From Clostridium sp. (GTDB lineage: Bacteria > Bacillota > Clostridia > Acetivibrionales > Acetivibrionaceae): a DNA stretch of 38,239 bases. Below, piece after piece: positions 16,367 through 25,459 of the stretch (positions are counted from its first letter, which is position 1; every line of letters begins with the position of its first letter). The stretch covers positions 1 through 38,239 of the forward strand of contig JAAZML010000142.1 of the NCBI GenBank assembly GCA_012798835.1, in the 5' to 3' direction. A program made the translations under genes and the position numbers. Below the pieces are notes generated by a model. That model was not told the DNA's origin. It saw only the letters and a program-made list of their open reading frames with translations, and did not search any database.

Positions 16367-17306
16367 AGGCTTGTATGATCTTTTGGACTAGCTCATGCCT
16401 TACTACATCCCTATCCGACAAATAAACAAAGGAGACTCCCTTTATGTCCCGTAATATGGTCATTACCTCTTTTAAGCCAGATCTTTTGTTGCCGGGGAGA
16501 TCCACCTGGGTTATATCCCCGTTAACCAACACCTTTGAGCCAAATCCAATTCGCGTTAAAAACATCTTCATTTTCTCAGGGGTAGTGTTTTGGGCCTCAT
16601 CAAGTATTATAAATGAATCATCCAGTGTCCTTCCCCTCATATAAGCAAGCGGTGCCACCTCAATCATACCCTTTTCAAGGTATTTATTGTATGTCTCAAA
16701 ACCCATCATCTCATATAATGCATCATACAGGGGTCTTAAATATGGATCCACCTTGTTTTGTAAATCCCCGGGCAAAAAACCCAGCTTTTCCCCTGCTTCG
16801 ACCGCTGGTCTTGTAAGGACTATTCGGTTTACCTCCTTATTTCTAAAAGCGGTCACCGCCATGGCAACCGCTAAAAAGGTTTTTCCGGTACCGGCGGGCC
16901 CTATACCAAACACTATATCATTGTTTTTTATTGCATCAACATATAGTTTTTGTCCATGGGTCTTTGATTTTATCTGCTTACCACGGGCCGTTACACAAAT
17001 GCAATCAGCTCGAAAATCCTTCACCCTATCTAATTGATCCTCTTGAGCTAACCGCACAAGATAGCCCACACTTTGTTTAGTTATTATATCCCCCTGCGCC
17101 GCTATACTTATAAGATGTTGTAAAACTGTCTGAGCCTTGTAAACAGCCTCGGTATAGCCAACAATCCTAATTTCGCTATCTCGCGATATAACCTTTACAT
17201 TAAAAGAATCTTCTATCATGTGAATGTTTTCGTCAAAATTTCCAAAAAGGTTCATTGCATGCTCTATCCTGTCAACTTCCAATGAAACTTCTACAAGATT
17301 TTTCAA
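16332..17306 (-). CDS. phoH: PhoH-like ATPase
   Basis: PhoH-family P-loop ATPase of 324 residues, related to the N-terminal half of superfamily I helicases and thought to act on RNA. Walker A is 'GPAGTGKTFLA' near residue 137. 'LTRPAVEAGEKLGFLPG' follows, and Walker B is 'FIILDEAQNTTPEKM' near 230. An N-terminal KH-like segment precedes (about 1-80). The start is TTG at 17306, after GGAGGGGG, and overlaps the yqfD TGA as TTGA. The longer open frame to a GTG at 17351 would overlap yqfD by 49 bases and adds no conserved sequence. It is flanked by yqfD and pgpH, as in Bacillus. Confidence 0.94.
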   Translation of the reverse strand: MKNLVEVSLEVDRIEHAMNLFGNFDENIHMIEDSFNVKVISRDSEIRIVGYTEAVYKAQTVLQHLISIAAQGDIITKQSVGYLVRLAQEDQLDRVKDFRADCICVTARGKQIKSKTHGQKLYVDAIKNNDIVFGIGPAGTGKTFLAVAMAVTAFRNKEVNRIVLTRPAVEAGEKLGFLPGDLQNKVDPYLRPLYDALYEMMGFETYNKYLEKGMIEVAPLAYMRGRTLDDSFIILDEAQNTTPEKMKMFLTRIGFGSKVLVNGDITQVDLPGNKRSGLKEVMTILRDIKGVSFVYLSDRDVVRHELVQKIIQAYERYDKSEKKY

Positions 17307-18502
17307 ATATCCCCCTCCATTCTCCTTGGCAATGCTATATCTTCCAAACACTCTAAAATTACTTCCGCTATTATGCTGCCATTTTCGTCTTCAATAAACC
17401 GCATGCTCCTTTGAATAATTTCGGCACCCTCCGGAATATCTTCTAGGACTTTTTTATAGGCCAGATTGGCAGCGTTTTCCTTTGCCTCTTCTAAATTAAC
17501 CTCTCCTTCAATTATATCATTTTCGTAATAGGTTTTGACAATAATACAAAAAGGAAAGATCAGATCTTTGCCCAGCGATAAAAATTTTTCCGTTTCCTCC
17601 TTATCGTAATCCTCATAATCGATCTCTTTTGCAAACAGTCGAAATTCTTTTGAGAATAATACCAAAGAAACGTTACTCTTTTTTTGCCCCGTCTTTACTC
17701 TCTCCACCGATGTAAGCTCAACGGGGTGTGTACCTTCATACCATGTTCGCGCTAGAACCTTGGCTATGGAATGGACCTGTCGCGGGTTTTCCTCCATATT
17801 CTTTATGGGGATGCTCCCCGAAACAAGTAATTGTCCTTCCTTTACCGTATCACCCTCCTTTATTACTGGATTGCCAGTCTTGGCAATAACTGTGCTCACA
17901 ACCCCATCCCTTTTAGCAATAATGTCACAGGGTTGGTCTAAAGGAACCATGGGTGGGATCCCCACCCCTTCCGAAACTTCAACCTTTAACTTCGTACCCT
18001 TTATTAGTACACTAACATAGGATAACCCATCTACCTCCATAACTATGCGGGTAGCAATTCCCTCAGGATCAACCTGATATTTTAATACACCCGGTTTTAT
18101 CCCTAGGGATGCAAGCTTTTCAAATATAATATCCGTTTCTATTTTTTTATTTCCAATAACCTCTACGGTCCATACAAAGGATGTCATTATATAAAATAAT
18201 ACAACAAATACCACAGCACCAAGAAAAAATGTTTTTCTTCCCCTATACCTGTAAACCAAAAAGGGCAAGCCCTTCTTCCTTAAAATTCTTACCCTGCAAC
18301 CTGTCTTTTTGGCGATGGGTCTTATCATTTTGAAGCCCTTGATGCTCATTGTCAGGGTCATCCTGCTATTCTTCCTTCTTTTAATATCGGTTAATAGCAG
18401 CTGCCTCCTGGTACATATATTTACAAACTTCTCCAAAAAATATCCTTCGACTTCTATAATAACATATCCCCTGAGATAATTCCATAACCTAAACAATAAC
18501 AT
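17303..18502 (-). CDS. yqfD: Sporulation protein YqfD
   Basis: A 399-residue YqfD-family protein (SpoIV-associated, conserved in endospore formers). An N-terminal domain (about 1-85) precedes one transmembrane helix near residues 92-112 ('FLGAVVFVVLFYIMTSFVW'). The long C-terminal part is expected outside the cytoplasm; it contains 'GVVSTVIAKTGNPVIKEGD' near 200, resembling a lipoyl/HlyD-like barrel. In Bacillus the yqfCD genes belong to the sigma-E regulon of the mother cell and are needed for efficient sporulation; the molecular role is unclear. The ATG at 18502 has GGGGGAG five bases upstream. It follows yqfC by 15 bases and overlaps phoH. Confidence 0.93.
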   Translation of the reverse strand: MLLFRLWNYLRGYVIIEVEGYFLEKFVNICTRRQLLLTDIKRRKNSRMTLTMSIKGFKMIRPIAKKTGCRVRILRKKGLPFLVYRYRGRKTFFLGAVVFVVLFYIMTSFVWTVEVIGNKKIETDIIFEKLASLGIKPGVLKYQVDPEGIATRIVMEVDGLSYVSVLIKGTKLKVEVSEGVGIPPMVPLDQPCDIIAKRDGVVSTVIAKTGNPVIKEGDTVKEGQLLVSGSIPIKNMEENPRQVHSIAKVLARTWYEGTHPVELTSVERVKTGQKKSNVSLVLFSKEFRLFAKEIDYEDYDKEETEKFLSLGKDLIFPFCIIVKTYYENDIIEGEVNLEEAKENAANLAYKKVLEDIPEGAEIIQRSMRFIEDENGSIIAEVILECLEDIALPRRMEGDI

Positions 18503-18517
18503 TTATACTCCCCCATG

Positions 18518-18835
18518 CTACATCAAAAATTCCAGCGAAGTGATATTGCCATCCACCATAAGATCCTCCGATGTGATCTCTTTAATAATCAAATTCTCAC
18601 CTTCAACACTGATGACGCCATCCATAGTGTTTATTTTTATTTTATTGCTGTCATACTCAATAATTCCCTTATAGTTTTCCAGAAGGAGGTTCCTATTCCC
18701 GAGTATAGTTATCTTGGGTAGATCAAGGGTAATTTCTTTGGGCAGCTCTAATACTTCCACAACCTTTTCCTTCAGTTTCTTCCCATTTCCCTTCTCTTTG
18801 CTCCCTTTAGTCCTACTTCTTCCCCTTTTCGGCAT
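18518..18835 (-). CDS. yqfC: Sporulation protein YqfC
   Basis: A 105-residue protein of the YqfC/YabP-like family. A lysine-rich N-terminus (about 1-28) is followed by 'VLELPKEITLDLPKITILG' and 'YKGIIEYDSNKIKINT', the family core, then an 'ISVEGENLIIKEIT' segment as in YabP-type sporulation proteins. The ATG at 18835 is seven bases after AAGGAG; the frame stretches upstream to an ATG at 18874 that lacks a good site. The N-terminal lysine-rich extension is somewhat longer than in the roughly 93-residue Bacillus protein. It is adjacent to yqfD, its usual partner, and is probably mother-cell expressed, although no clear sigma-E promoter is visible. Confidence 0.88.
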   Translation of the reverse strand: MPKRGRSRTKGSKEKGNGKKLKEKVVEVLELPKEITLDLPKITILGNRNLLLENYKGIIEYDSNKIKINTMDGVISVEGENLIIKEITSEDLMVDGNITSLEFLM

Positions 18836-18954
18836 GAATCTTCTCCTTTTACTTACCGCCGCTGCAAACGGCATACCTTTTGTTTTATTAACTTTGATAT
18901 TTATTTTGCAGAATAATTTAATAGGGCACAGCTATTGAGTCTTTGCCTTGCCAA

Positions 18955-19902
18955 TTAGTTTTTCTGTAGCAAATCATTGGGATCCCCGAATTCAAAGCCC
19001 TTTTCCCGGGCCCCCTTTATTATCATATCAAGACCCTCTGCATTATCCTTTGATACAGCATGGAGCAAAAGTACGGCCCCGTTATGGAGGTTATCCATGA
19101 CCTTTTTATAAGCATATTCTGGACCTCGTATCCTGTCTCTGTACCAATCATCATATGCAAAACTCCAAAATAAATTGGTATAGCCAAGGTTTCTTGTTAT
19201 CGCAAGGGTTCTCTCGCTATACTCGCCCTTGGGGGGTCTTAAAAACTTCATATTCGTACCGAATTTTTCGTTGAATGCCCTATCAAGGCCAAGCACCTCT
19301 TCCTCCAGCTCCCTATCACTGACACTTGGCAGACTTGGATGGTGTATCGTATGATTTCCTACCACATGCCCTTCCTCCACCATTCTTCTTACCAAACCCA
19401 AATGTTCCTTTAGATAGGGCCCCGTTATAAAGAAAATCGCCTTAACCTGATTATTTTTGAGGGAATCGAGAATCCTTGGTGTATATCCATTTTCATACCC
19501 TTCATCGAAGGTAAGGTATATTACTTTTTTGCTTGTATCCCCAAGATAGGCTGCTCCATACTTAGATAAAAGTTCGGGTGCCCCGGGATCGGCATCGGGT
19601 GTTTTGTCATAGCCCTTCCTTGCTATCCCCCACCGAAGTATTTTGTTATTGTATGAGGCGGGAATTGCCTCTGCAAAAACATCTTCATATTCTTCATAGG
19701 GAATCTCATCAATTACCCCGTCACTTAACATTCCGGTCAACTCAGTAGTAAAATCTAAGTTATCAAGACTTACTGAATGTATCCCCCCCATATCCGGTAA
19801 AGCCGATGTATCCTTTTTCAGCCCTCCCCTTCCTACAAAAGCAAAAAACAACGATACCACTAAAACAGTGACTATCGGCAAAATAACCTTCGTATTTTTC
19901 AT
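18955..19902 (-). CDS. pdaA: Polysaccharide deacetylase, PdaA type
   Basis: Carbohydrate esterase family 4 protein of 315 residues with an N-terminal membrane anchor or signal sequence (about 6-24). The catalytic domain has 'YLTFDEGYENGYTPRILD' near residue 130 (metal Asp), 'GNHTIHHPSL' near 182 (metal histidines), 'RPPKGEYSERT' near 222 and 'LLLHAVSKDN' near 285. The 'GYENGYTP' form and 'YLGDTSKK' lead-in resemble PdaA, which removes acetyl groups from N-acetylmuramic acid so that muramic delta-lactam forms in spore cortex. That substrate is inferred from similarity. The ATG at 19902 is seven bases after AGGGGGC. A possible promoter lies at 19982-20009, with a hairpin leader between. Confidence 0.85.
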   Translation of the reverse strand: MKNTKVILPIVTVLVVSLFFAFVGRGGLKKDTSALPDMGGIHSVSLDNLDFTTELTGMLSDGVIDEIPYEEYEDVFAEAIPASYNNKILRWGIARKGYDKTPDADPGAPELLSKYGAAYLGDTSKKVIYLTFDEGYENGYTPRILDSLKNNQVKAIFFITGPYLKEHLGLVRRMVEEGHVVGNHTIHHPSLPSVSDRELEEEVLGLDRAFNEKFGTNMKFLRPPKGEYSERTLAITRNLGYTNLFWSFAYDDWYRDRIRGPEYAYKKVMDNLHNGAVLLLHAVSKDNAEGLDMIIKGAREKGFEFGDPNDLLQKN

Positions 19903-19930
19903 ACCAAAAGCCCCCTATATAAATAATTGA

Positions 19931-19980
19931 GGCCCTAAATTCTGTACTTTTTACAACGTCATTGGTACAAATTCAAGGCC
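19931..19980 (-). terminator. Imperfect hairpin between the DUF881 pair and pdaA
   Basis: GGCC-AATT-GTAC on one side (19931-19947) is mirrored by GTAC-AATT-GGCC on the other (19965-19980), with small bulges and an 18-base loop. On the minus strand it is followed by an AU-rich tail (TCAATTATTTATAT). It may end DUF881 transcripts or form the 5' end of the pdaA leader. Confidence 0.4.
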
Positions 19981-19981
19981 T

Positions 19982-20009
19982 AGTATATTTATATATTAAA
20001 TTATCTCAA
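19982..20009 (-). promoter_or_regulatory. Possible promoter for pdaA
   Basis: On the minus strand: TTGAGA (20004-20009), 16-base spacer, TATACT (19982-19987). It resembles sigma-A; sporulation genes of this type often use sigma-G in Bacillus, for which I see no clear site. Confidence 0.4.
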
Positions 20010-20068
20010 AAAATAACCTTTGTTTTGCTTGACAAGCTATTCTTTGAAAATTATAGACGGACCGTATC

Positions 20069-20782
20069 TTACAAGGGCTCTAAAAGGTTGTACTTCAAAA
20101 CAGAACCATCATCGCTAACCTTTGGTATGGTTATTTGCTCCATCTTCTTTACAGTTACATCAAGTCCGTATATATTAATATATCTATCTGTAATTCCTTC
20201 GAGCATATTCAGTGAGTTATTGAGCTTATCAGGATCGGCTATAGCCTTTATAATAAAGGGAGCCTGCATTTGTCTTCCGTTTACCACGATAGTATGCGGT
20301 ATAACCCTGGTATTTGTCATCTTAATTTCCGTCATGGCAACAACCCTCTCGCCGTTTATTGATATAGCCTGAGCCTCTGCAGCTTTTATCTCATTTATAA
20401 GACCCATAAGGGAAGTATCCGTCACACTGAAGATTTCACCATCATTTAAGACTATTTCTGCCCCCGGACCCTCTACATCAGCAAGCCCTGCCAGGATTTT
20501 ACTCCTTTGGATTTCTTCTTTGAGCCCCTCCTCAATTTTTTTGCTGCTTCCCTCGGCGCTGATATACTCGGATACTCGGCGCTCCAATTCTTGGTTTCTG
20601 GTTCTTAAATTCTCGTTTTTTGTTTTCTCCCCAATCAGCTCTTCCTGCAATGATTGCAGTGTACCAGTTTGGGCACTTGTTGCCTTTTTGTTGTTTTGAA
20701 TGCTTTTATACTGCCATGACAGCATAATGCCAAGGATTATGCAAATTATTGTAATTGAGAAATTTCTTGAAATACTCTTCAT
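20069..20782 (-). CDS. DUF881 family membrane-anchored protein (second copy)
   Basis: A 237-residue DUF881-family protein. One N-terminal transmembrane helix (about 8-24) is followed by a coiled coil (about 35-85, 'LQEELIGEKTKNENLRTRN') and the DUF881 domain: 'DVEGPGAEIVLNDG' near 100, 'NEIKAAEAQAISINGER' near 128, and a C-terminal 'GLDVTVKKMEQITIPK'. The fold is thought to be ferredoxin-like and outside the membrane; no function is established, although related genes (ylxW/ylxX) occur near division genes in Bacillus. The ATG overlaps the stop of the upstream paralogue by four bases and has GGAGG seven bases before it, so the two are co-translated and may form a hetero-complex. Confidence 0.88.
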   Translation of the reverse strand: MKSISRNFSITIICIILGIMLSWQYKSIQNNKKATSAQTGTLQSLQEELIGEKTKNENLRTRNQELERRVSEYISAEGSSKKIEEGLKEEIQRSKILAGLADVEGPGAEIVLNDGEIFSVTDTSLMGLINEIKAAEAQAISINGERVVAMTEIKMTNTRVIPHTIVVNGRQMQAPFIIKAIADPDKLNNSLNMLEGITDRYINIYGLDVTVKKMEQITIPKVSDDGSVLKYNLLEPL

Positions 20783-21489
20783 TCGACTACCTCCAAACCC
20801 CTCATTAGGTTATTTATTTCACCATTGTACTTAGGTATTACAATGTTTTTAGCTTCCCTAACCTCAAATATCTTCCCATACTCTTTAAATTCTGCAGCCA
20901 TTGAGCTGCCCGCAAGCGCTGCATACAATTTCTTGGGATTTCCAATTGCCTTTATTTCGAACGGAACGGCATAGCGATTTCGGTTGATACGTACCGTTGG
21001 ACCTGCGCATATAATTTCGCTGGTGGAAATTATTCTTTCATTATTGACGCATATGGCCTGTGCTCCCGCCTTTTTTAACTCATTCACTACCTTCAATAAA
21101 TCTATATCGTGAACAACAAAATCATTTATATTACCACTTTCAAAACTTTCGGCATCACCTATATTTATGAGTACCCCATTACCTCTTACATCCTTTAGGC
21201 CCGCTGCAAGCTTCGTATTTTCCCATTCCCCTATAAGCTCATTACTGCTATGCTCCATAACACTTCTTATATATTCCTCCCCCTCCTTTGTATTTTTCTC
21301 AATTTCTTTTCTAAGCCCTTCCCCGATAATTTTCTCGGTGTTGAGCTGGTTTTTTAAACTCTCAATCTGATAGATGACAGAAGGTTTATCCTTATCGGCA
21401 TTAAGGATACTTCTAAATTGGATGGATATAACAATCCCCAGAAACATAAACAAAATCATCAGTATTGGTTTTGTATCTTTTCTTTTCAT
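20779..21489 (-). CDS. DUF881 family membrane-anchored protein (first copy)
   Basis: A 236-residue paralogue of the next gene with the same plan: transmembrane helix (about 8-24), coiled coil (about 40-80), then the DUF881 domain with 'DVRGNGVLINIGDAE' near 100, 'NELKKAGAQAICVNNER' near 138, and 'FEVREAKNIVIPKYNG' at the end. It has an insertion ('FESGNINDFVVHD') relative to the second copy. AAGGAAG lies seven bases before the ATG. A good promoter (21537-21564) drives the pair. The family has unknown function; two non-identical copies in tandem suggest duplication and specialisation. Confidence 0.88.
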   Translation of the reverse strand: MKRKDTKPILMILFMFLGIVISIQFRSILNADKDKPSVIYQIESLKNQLNTEKIIGEGLRKEIEKNTKEGEEYIRSVMEHSSNELIGEWENTKLAAGLKDVRGNGVLINIGDAESFESGNINDFVVHDIDLLKVVNELKKAGAQAICVNNERIISTSEIICAGPTVRINRNRYAVPFEIKAIGNPKKLYAALAGSSMAAEFKEYGKIFEVREAKNIVIPKYNGEINNLMRGLEVVE

Positions 21490-21536
21490 GATAAATCTTC
21501 CTTTATACTTAATAGACTTAAACTGTTATCATTTTT

Positions 21537-21564
21537 ATTTTACATCAAAATAATACTATTTCAA
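21537..21564 (-). promoter_or_regulatory. Sigma-A promoter for the DUF881 pair
   Basis: On the minus strand: TTGAAA (21559-21564), 16-base spacer, TAAAAT (21537-21542), about 48 bases before the start codon. Confidence 0.65.
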
Positions 21565-21714
21565 GTGTATTTACAAATGATTTTATTCGTTTTCTAGTCC
21601 GTCATAGGTATTTTGAATCAAATGTTTTTATATCTCTAGATTTGTGGTATAAAATATATAGGGATACTGATTCTAAATATTTTGTTGGCAATTCAACTAA
21701 AGGAGATGATACCA

Positions 21715-22035
21715 ATGTTTTATCAGATTAGATACCAAACGGGTGAAATTGAAGAGGTGGTCACCCAAATGAAAAAGGGAAATATACCTTGTATGGATGT
21801 GGACGATACCAAGGAATTTAATTGGGTAATAAATGAGCTTGCTCAAAAAGGTATGCAGCGTATTTTAGATGCCCCTCCCGATCGGAATGCTAAAGATACC
21901 TTAAAAGAGCCGGAATTCGAGTTTAGAATTGCTTTTTCAAATATTTCAAACGCAAAAGATACCTCCATATATTATATTGACTTTTATTTTGAGCCCTTCG
22001 AAGAAGAGGATTATGCTGGTGTTTTCGCCGATTAA
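21715..22035 (+). CDS. Hypothetical protein, 106 aa, small acidic
   Basis: I do not recognise this family. The product is a soluble, acidic 106-residue protein without signal peptide or membrane segment; it starts 'MFYQIRYQTGEIEEVV' and ends with 'FYFEPFEEEDYAGVFAD'. Its alternating hydrophobic pattern suggests a small alpha/beta domain. The ATG at 21715 is nine bases after AAGGAG; an in-frame ATG at 21706 abuts the same site and a TTG at 21682 has none. The gene is single, on the opposite strand to its neighbours, and ends at a strong bidirectional terminator (22075-22097). A possible -10 (TATAAA near 21649) lies upstream without a clear -35. Real expression is supported by the site and the terminator. 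Confidence 0.75.
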   Translation: MFYQIRYQTGEIEEVVTQMKKGNIPCMDVDDTKEFNWVINELAQKGMQRILDAPPDRNAKDTLKEPEFEFRIAFSNISNAKDTSIYYIDFYFEPFEEEDYAGVFAD

Positions 22036-22074
22036 TATACTGGGCATTTCATTTTATTACATCGTGACTTCAAC

Positions 22075-22097
22075 AAAAGGGGCGTTATGCCCCTTTT
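22075..22097. terminator. Bidirectional terminator
   Basis: AAAAGGGGC (22075-22083) and GCCCCTTTT (22089-22097) form a perfect nine-pair stem with loop GTTAT. The A and T flanks serve both the plus-strand 106-aa gene and the minus-strand nucleotidyltransferase gene ending at 22122. Confidence 0.88.
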
Positions 22098-22121
22098 ATT
22101 TGCTGTATGGGCACTCATGTA

Positions 22122-24584
22122 TCAGCCTCCGCTTATCTGCTGTACCCTCTTTACATAAAAATCAGTAAGCTCCTCGGCGATCTCTGCGCAATGGCTTTCA
22201 CTTTTTATTCTGCAAACAGGCTTTTCCGCATCGGGTAAAACCAATACCCATCCCCCATCCTTAAATATCTTTACTCCCTCAAGAGTTTCAATGCTTTCGT
22301 TGTCATTCTCCTGTATGATTTGCCTTATTACCTTACCCTTTGCATTCCACGAACAACTAACCTCTTTTTCACTGATATGAAATTCCGGTATCATGTCCAC
22401 AAGCTCAGAAAGCCTGTAGTTATTGGACTTCATAAAATCTAAGATTTTTACCAAACCCGATATCGCATCAAAATGCAACGAAAATTGATCATATACATTT
22501 TCCCCCGCATCGTTTCCTAGAATTTTATTCATGATATCTTGGGCCGATGTTTTGGTCCTTATTACGCTTCCGTTGTTTTCCTTCGCCAGTCTCTCGACCA
22601 CCGAACTTGCAGAAATTGGAACAACAACCGTTCCCCCCTCCTCCGCTCTGAACATTATAAGGGAAATAAGTGCGGTAAACATATCCCCGGATATAATTCT
22701 TCCGTTGTCATCTGATAATACCATCTTTTCCGCCGTCTCCTCTATGGATACACCAAGATCGAATCCGCCATCTACTGTATTGTCTGCAAAAAAGGTCATT
22801 TCCCTAGAGATACCCGGTACATGAGTGTATTTTATACCTTTTAGATCAAAAGGCATTTTTTCAACCATACAGCCTAGATTAGTGAGCAAATCCTCCACCG
22901 TTTCGAGTATAAACTCGGACGGGGAGTTTAGAAGAATTTTATATTGCATATTGGGGTTTTTTGTCCTATTTAATATATTTCTTAAATAAAATCCTGTATA
23001 GTCGGGCATCGCCTCCATACCGTTTATATCATCACCTTCACAGCGGCTGAAATCCTCCCTCTGAAATGCATTCTCAATTTTTCTTTCTATGCCCCTTTCT
23101 ATATTGCTTCCAGTTTTGTCTATAAAGTCTACATTCAATCTTCCTATATTTTTATTCGAGCACCCAATATAGATTCCCCCATCAGAGCCATAGAACCTTA
23201 CAGCCGATCTAAATACAGGCAAATGCAGATCCCCAAGTTCGAGAACCTTCAAACCCGCAGACATTAGCCCGGATATAAAAGACATTTTTAACATTTTTGC
23301 CACAACTGAATCATCCGACCCTACACTAATTCGTCCCTTTCCTTTAAAAATCGCTCCATAGGCCGCCCCCAACTTTGAGGCATATTCAGGGGTAATATCA
23401 ACATTTATTTCCCCCGCAAGTCCCCTTGATCCAAATATAGAACGAATAAATTTTGAACCCCAAACTAGGTTTGAGTTCACTTTAGCATCCGCTTCTACCA
23501 TTTTATTGGGCCATATTTTGATATCTGGCTTTATTGATACATTACGGTTAATAACCGTATCATCTCCAATGATTGAATTTTCAAATGCCGAAACATTTTC
23601 CTTAATGTTTACCTTATTACATATGACCGTACCCCTTAGCTGAACATTGCTATCGAGAACATTATTCTTCCATAATATACTCCTTTTTACCCCGCTTCTT
23701 TCCCCTATTATGTTATTGTCCCCCAAAACTGAATAACCACCAATAATAGAACCTGCCTTTATCCTTGTATTTGCACCGATAACACAGGGTTCTTCTATTG
23801 TAACATTTTCACCTATAACCGCCCCTTTCCCAACCCACAACCTATCCTTGATCCTATCTCCCTGAATCTCTATATCTACCTTTTTATCAAGCACATCCAT
23901 ATGTGCCTGGCTGTATGCCTCAAGATCACCTATATCACACCAGTATTCCTCCGTTATATACCCATACATCGGCCTTTTTTCCCTTAAAAGTATAGGGAAA
24001 AGATCCCTGCTAAAATCGAAGAGTTCATCTTTATTGAAATAACCCAGCACTTCGGGTGAAAGTATATAAATACCCGTGTTTACTGTATCACTGAATACCT
24101 CTCCCCAGCTGGGCTTTTCCAAAAACCTTGTTATTCTCCCGCTCTCATCCGTCACAACTACGCCGTATTCCAGAGGAATATCGACCTTTTTTAAAACCAA
24201 TGTGGCAATAGCATCTTTGCTGAAATGGAAATCTATCGCTTTACCTAAATCAATATCTGTTAGAGCATCACCACTTATCACAATAAAGGTACTATCTAGA
24301 AATTTCTCTGCGTTTTTTACACTTCCCGCCGTACCCATAGGTTTGTCTTCCACATAATACCTTAGATCTATTCCAAATTCCTTGCCGTCACCAAAATAAT
24401 CCTTTATCATATCCGGCAAATATTGCAGCGTGACGGCAACATCTGTTAATTCATGTTTTTTTAGCAACTCAATAATATGTTCCATAACAGGTTTATTTAC
24501 TATAGGTACCATTGGCTTTGGTCTGTTGCATGTAAGAGGCCTAAGCCTAGTACCTTCTCCCCCCGCCATGATGACTGCTTTCAT
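22122..24584 (-). CDS. Sugar nucleotidyltransferase fused to a degenerate phosphomannomutase
   Basis: An 820-residue fusion. Residues 1-235 are a nucleotidyltransferase (GT-A fold) with '[15 protein letters not shown]' (4-18), 'RPKPMVP' (about 21-27) and '[12 protein letters not shown]' near 98; it would make an NDP-sugar, GDP-mannose or similar. Residues about 250-370 are a left-handed beta-helix of hexapeptide repeats. Residues about 380-820 match the phosphomannomutase/phosphoglucomutase fold, but key motifs are altered: '[11 protein letters not shown]' stands where TASHNP is expected, and 'DGGFDLGVS' replaces the DGDxDR metal loop. The mutase half is therefore probably regulatory or inactive. 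Family relatives are often annotated as mannose-1-phosphate guanylyltransferase. The ATG has AAGGATGA five bases upstream. No polysaccharide genes flank it. Confidence 0.85.
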   Translation of the reverse strand: MKAVIMAGGEGTRLRPLTCNRPKPMVPIVNKPVMEHIIELLKKHELTDVAVTLQYLPDMIKDYFGDGKEFGIDLRYYVEDKPMGTAGSVKNAEKFLDSTFIVISGDALTDIDLGKAIDFHFSKDAIATLVLKKVDIPLEYGVVVTDESGRITRFLEKPSWGEVFSDTVNTGIYILSPEVLGYFNKDELFDFSRDLFPILLREKRPMYGYITEEYWCDIGDLEAYSQAHMDVLDKKVDIEIQGDRIKDRLWVGKGAVIGENVTIEEPCVIGANTRIKAGSIIGGYSVLGDNNIIGERSGVKRSILWKNNVLDSNVQLRGTVICNKVNIKENVSAFENSIIGDDTVINRNVSIKPDIKIWPNKMVEADAKVNSNLVWGSKFIRSIFGSRGLAGEINVDITPEYASKLGAAYGAIFKGKGRISVGSDDSVVAKMLKMSFISGLMSAGLKVLELGDLHLPVFRSAVRFYGSDGGIYIGCSNKNIGRLNVDFIDKTGSNIERGIERKIENAFQREDFSRCEGDDINGMEAMPDYTGFYLRNILNRTKNPNMQYKILLNSPSEFILETVEDLLTNLGCMVEKMPFDLKGIKYTHVPGISREMTFFADNTVDGGFDLGVSIEETAEKMVLSDDNGRIISGDMFTALISLIMFRAEEGGTVVVPISASSVVERLAKENNGSVIRTKTSAQDIMNKILGNDAGENVYDQFSLHFDAISGLVKILDFMKSNNYRLSELVDMIPEFHISEKEVSCSWNAKGKVIRQIIQENDNESIETLEGVKIFKDGGWVLVLPDAEKPVCRIKSESHCAEIAEELTDFYVKRVQQISGG

Positions 24585-24972
24585 CTAATTCATCCTTTCA
24601 TAAATTCTTTGCATAAATTTCAAAAAGCCATTTATAATAGCCCTTTGATTACACAAAATAAATTTCAGGCATGCGGTATAATTACCATGGTATAGAGCAA
24701 TTATTCTTCATTCTAAAATAAAAATTGATGCTTACCTTTTAATCATTTGTAATATAGACAAGTTTAATTCATTTAAATTTTAATCAAGTTTGTAAGTTTA
24801 TTCTTTTATGCTTTAGATTTTTACATATTTTGTTTTCTTAATTGATTTTAAAGGATGTCAATACATATTATGGCGGTGCTTTGAATTAGTGTTTTATTAT
24901 GTTCCCCTTTATATTGGAAAACATCACACTTTGTAGTTTTAGTCAATATAATAAATTGGGGGGTGATTTTAT
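24585..24972. other. AT-rich intergenic region between divergent genes
   Basis: About 390 bases, very AT-rich. TATAAT occurs on the plus strand 20 bases before the 143-aa gene's Shine-Dalgarno site without a matching -35, and TTGACA occurs on the minus strand near 24855 without a good -10. No RNA gene, repeat or small ORF is convincing. Confidence 0.5.
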
Positions 24973-25404
24973 ATGCTTTTAAACAACCGAAGGATGTACA
25001 TAAATAGATATCCTTCTTCAAAAAATCAATCAAATAATTGTACCACTGGAGGCACTATGGGTAACAAAACCATTGAAGGTTTAATAACTGATATGTTTGA
25101 AAAACTCTCAGAAAATATTGACGAAATAAATAAATCCATAGAAAAGCTTGGCGAAAGCCTTGGGAATATCGAAGCAAGGCAGTTTTCACTAGAGGAACAG
25201 CTAAATAGGGATTATAATAAAAATGATAATACTTTCAATGCCTACAATTATAACGAAAAAATCTGCTGTCAAGCTAAAGGTGCAGAGATTATAGAAAAAG
25301 ATCAAGAATATGATGAAAACTTTGGCAAAAAACCGATAATGCCGGGAGCCGGCTTTTCAAATATAACACCGGAATTTCTAAAAAATCTAGGCAGAAGACC
25401 TTAA
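24973..25404 (+). CDS. Hypothetical coiled-coil protein, 143 aa
   Basis: Family not recognised. The 143-residue protein has an Asn/Ser-rich N-terminus (about 1-28), a predicted coiled coil at about 31-75 ('LITDMFEKLSENIDEINKS', heptad pattern), a Tyr/Asn-rich linker with a Cys-Cys pair near 98, and a C-terminal 'PGAGFSNITPEFLKNLG'. No signal peptide or membrane segment is present. The ATG at 24973 has GGGGGTGA six bases upstream, and a perfect 16-pair terminator follows, so it is a real single-gene unit. The character (short, polar, oligomerising, next to a Cys-rich protein and spoVS) would suit a spore-associated structural protein, but that is only inference. Confidence 0.7.
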   Translation: MLLNNRRMYINRYPSSKNQSNNCTTGGTMGNKTIEGLITDMFEKLSENIDEINKSIEKLGESLGNIEARQFSLEEQLNRDYNKNDNTFNAYNYNEKICCQAKGAEIIEKDQEYDENFGKKPIMPGAGFSNITPEFLKNLGRRP

Positions 25405-25410
25405 ATACAC

Positions 25411-25448
25411 TTACAAAAGAGCCGCATTTTATTGCGGCTCTTTTGTAA
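25411..25448. terminator. Bidirectional terminator, 16-pair stem
   Basis: TTACAAAAGAGCCGCA (25411-25426) and its perfect complement (25433-25448) enclose loop TTTTAT. It ends the plus-strand 143-aa gene and the minus-strand DUF3343 gene. Confidence 0.92.
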
Positions 25449-25459
25449 AGACATACTTT

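Noticed and set aside
19962-20372. Plus-strand 136-codon frame opposite the second DUF881 gene
   Set aside because: No ribosome site and no recognisable domain; the minus frame has conserved DUF881 motifs.
24848-25033. Minus-strand 61-codon frame overlapping the 143-aa gene start
   Set aside because: No convincing ribosome site; the plus frame has a Shine-Dalgarno site and a matching terminator.
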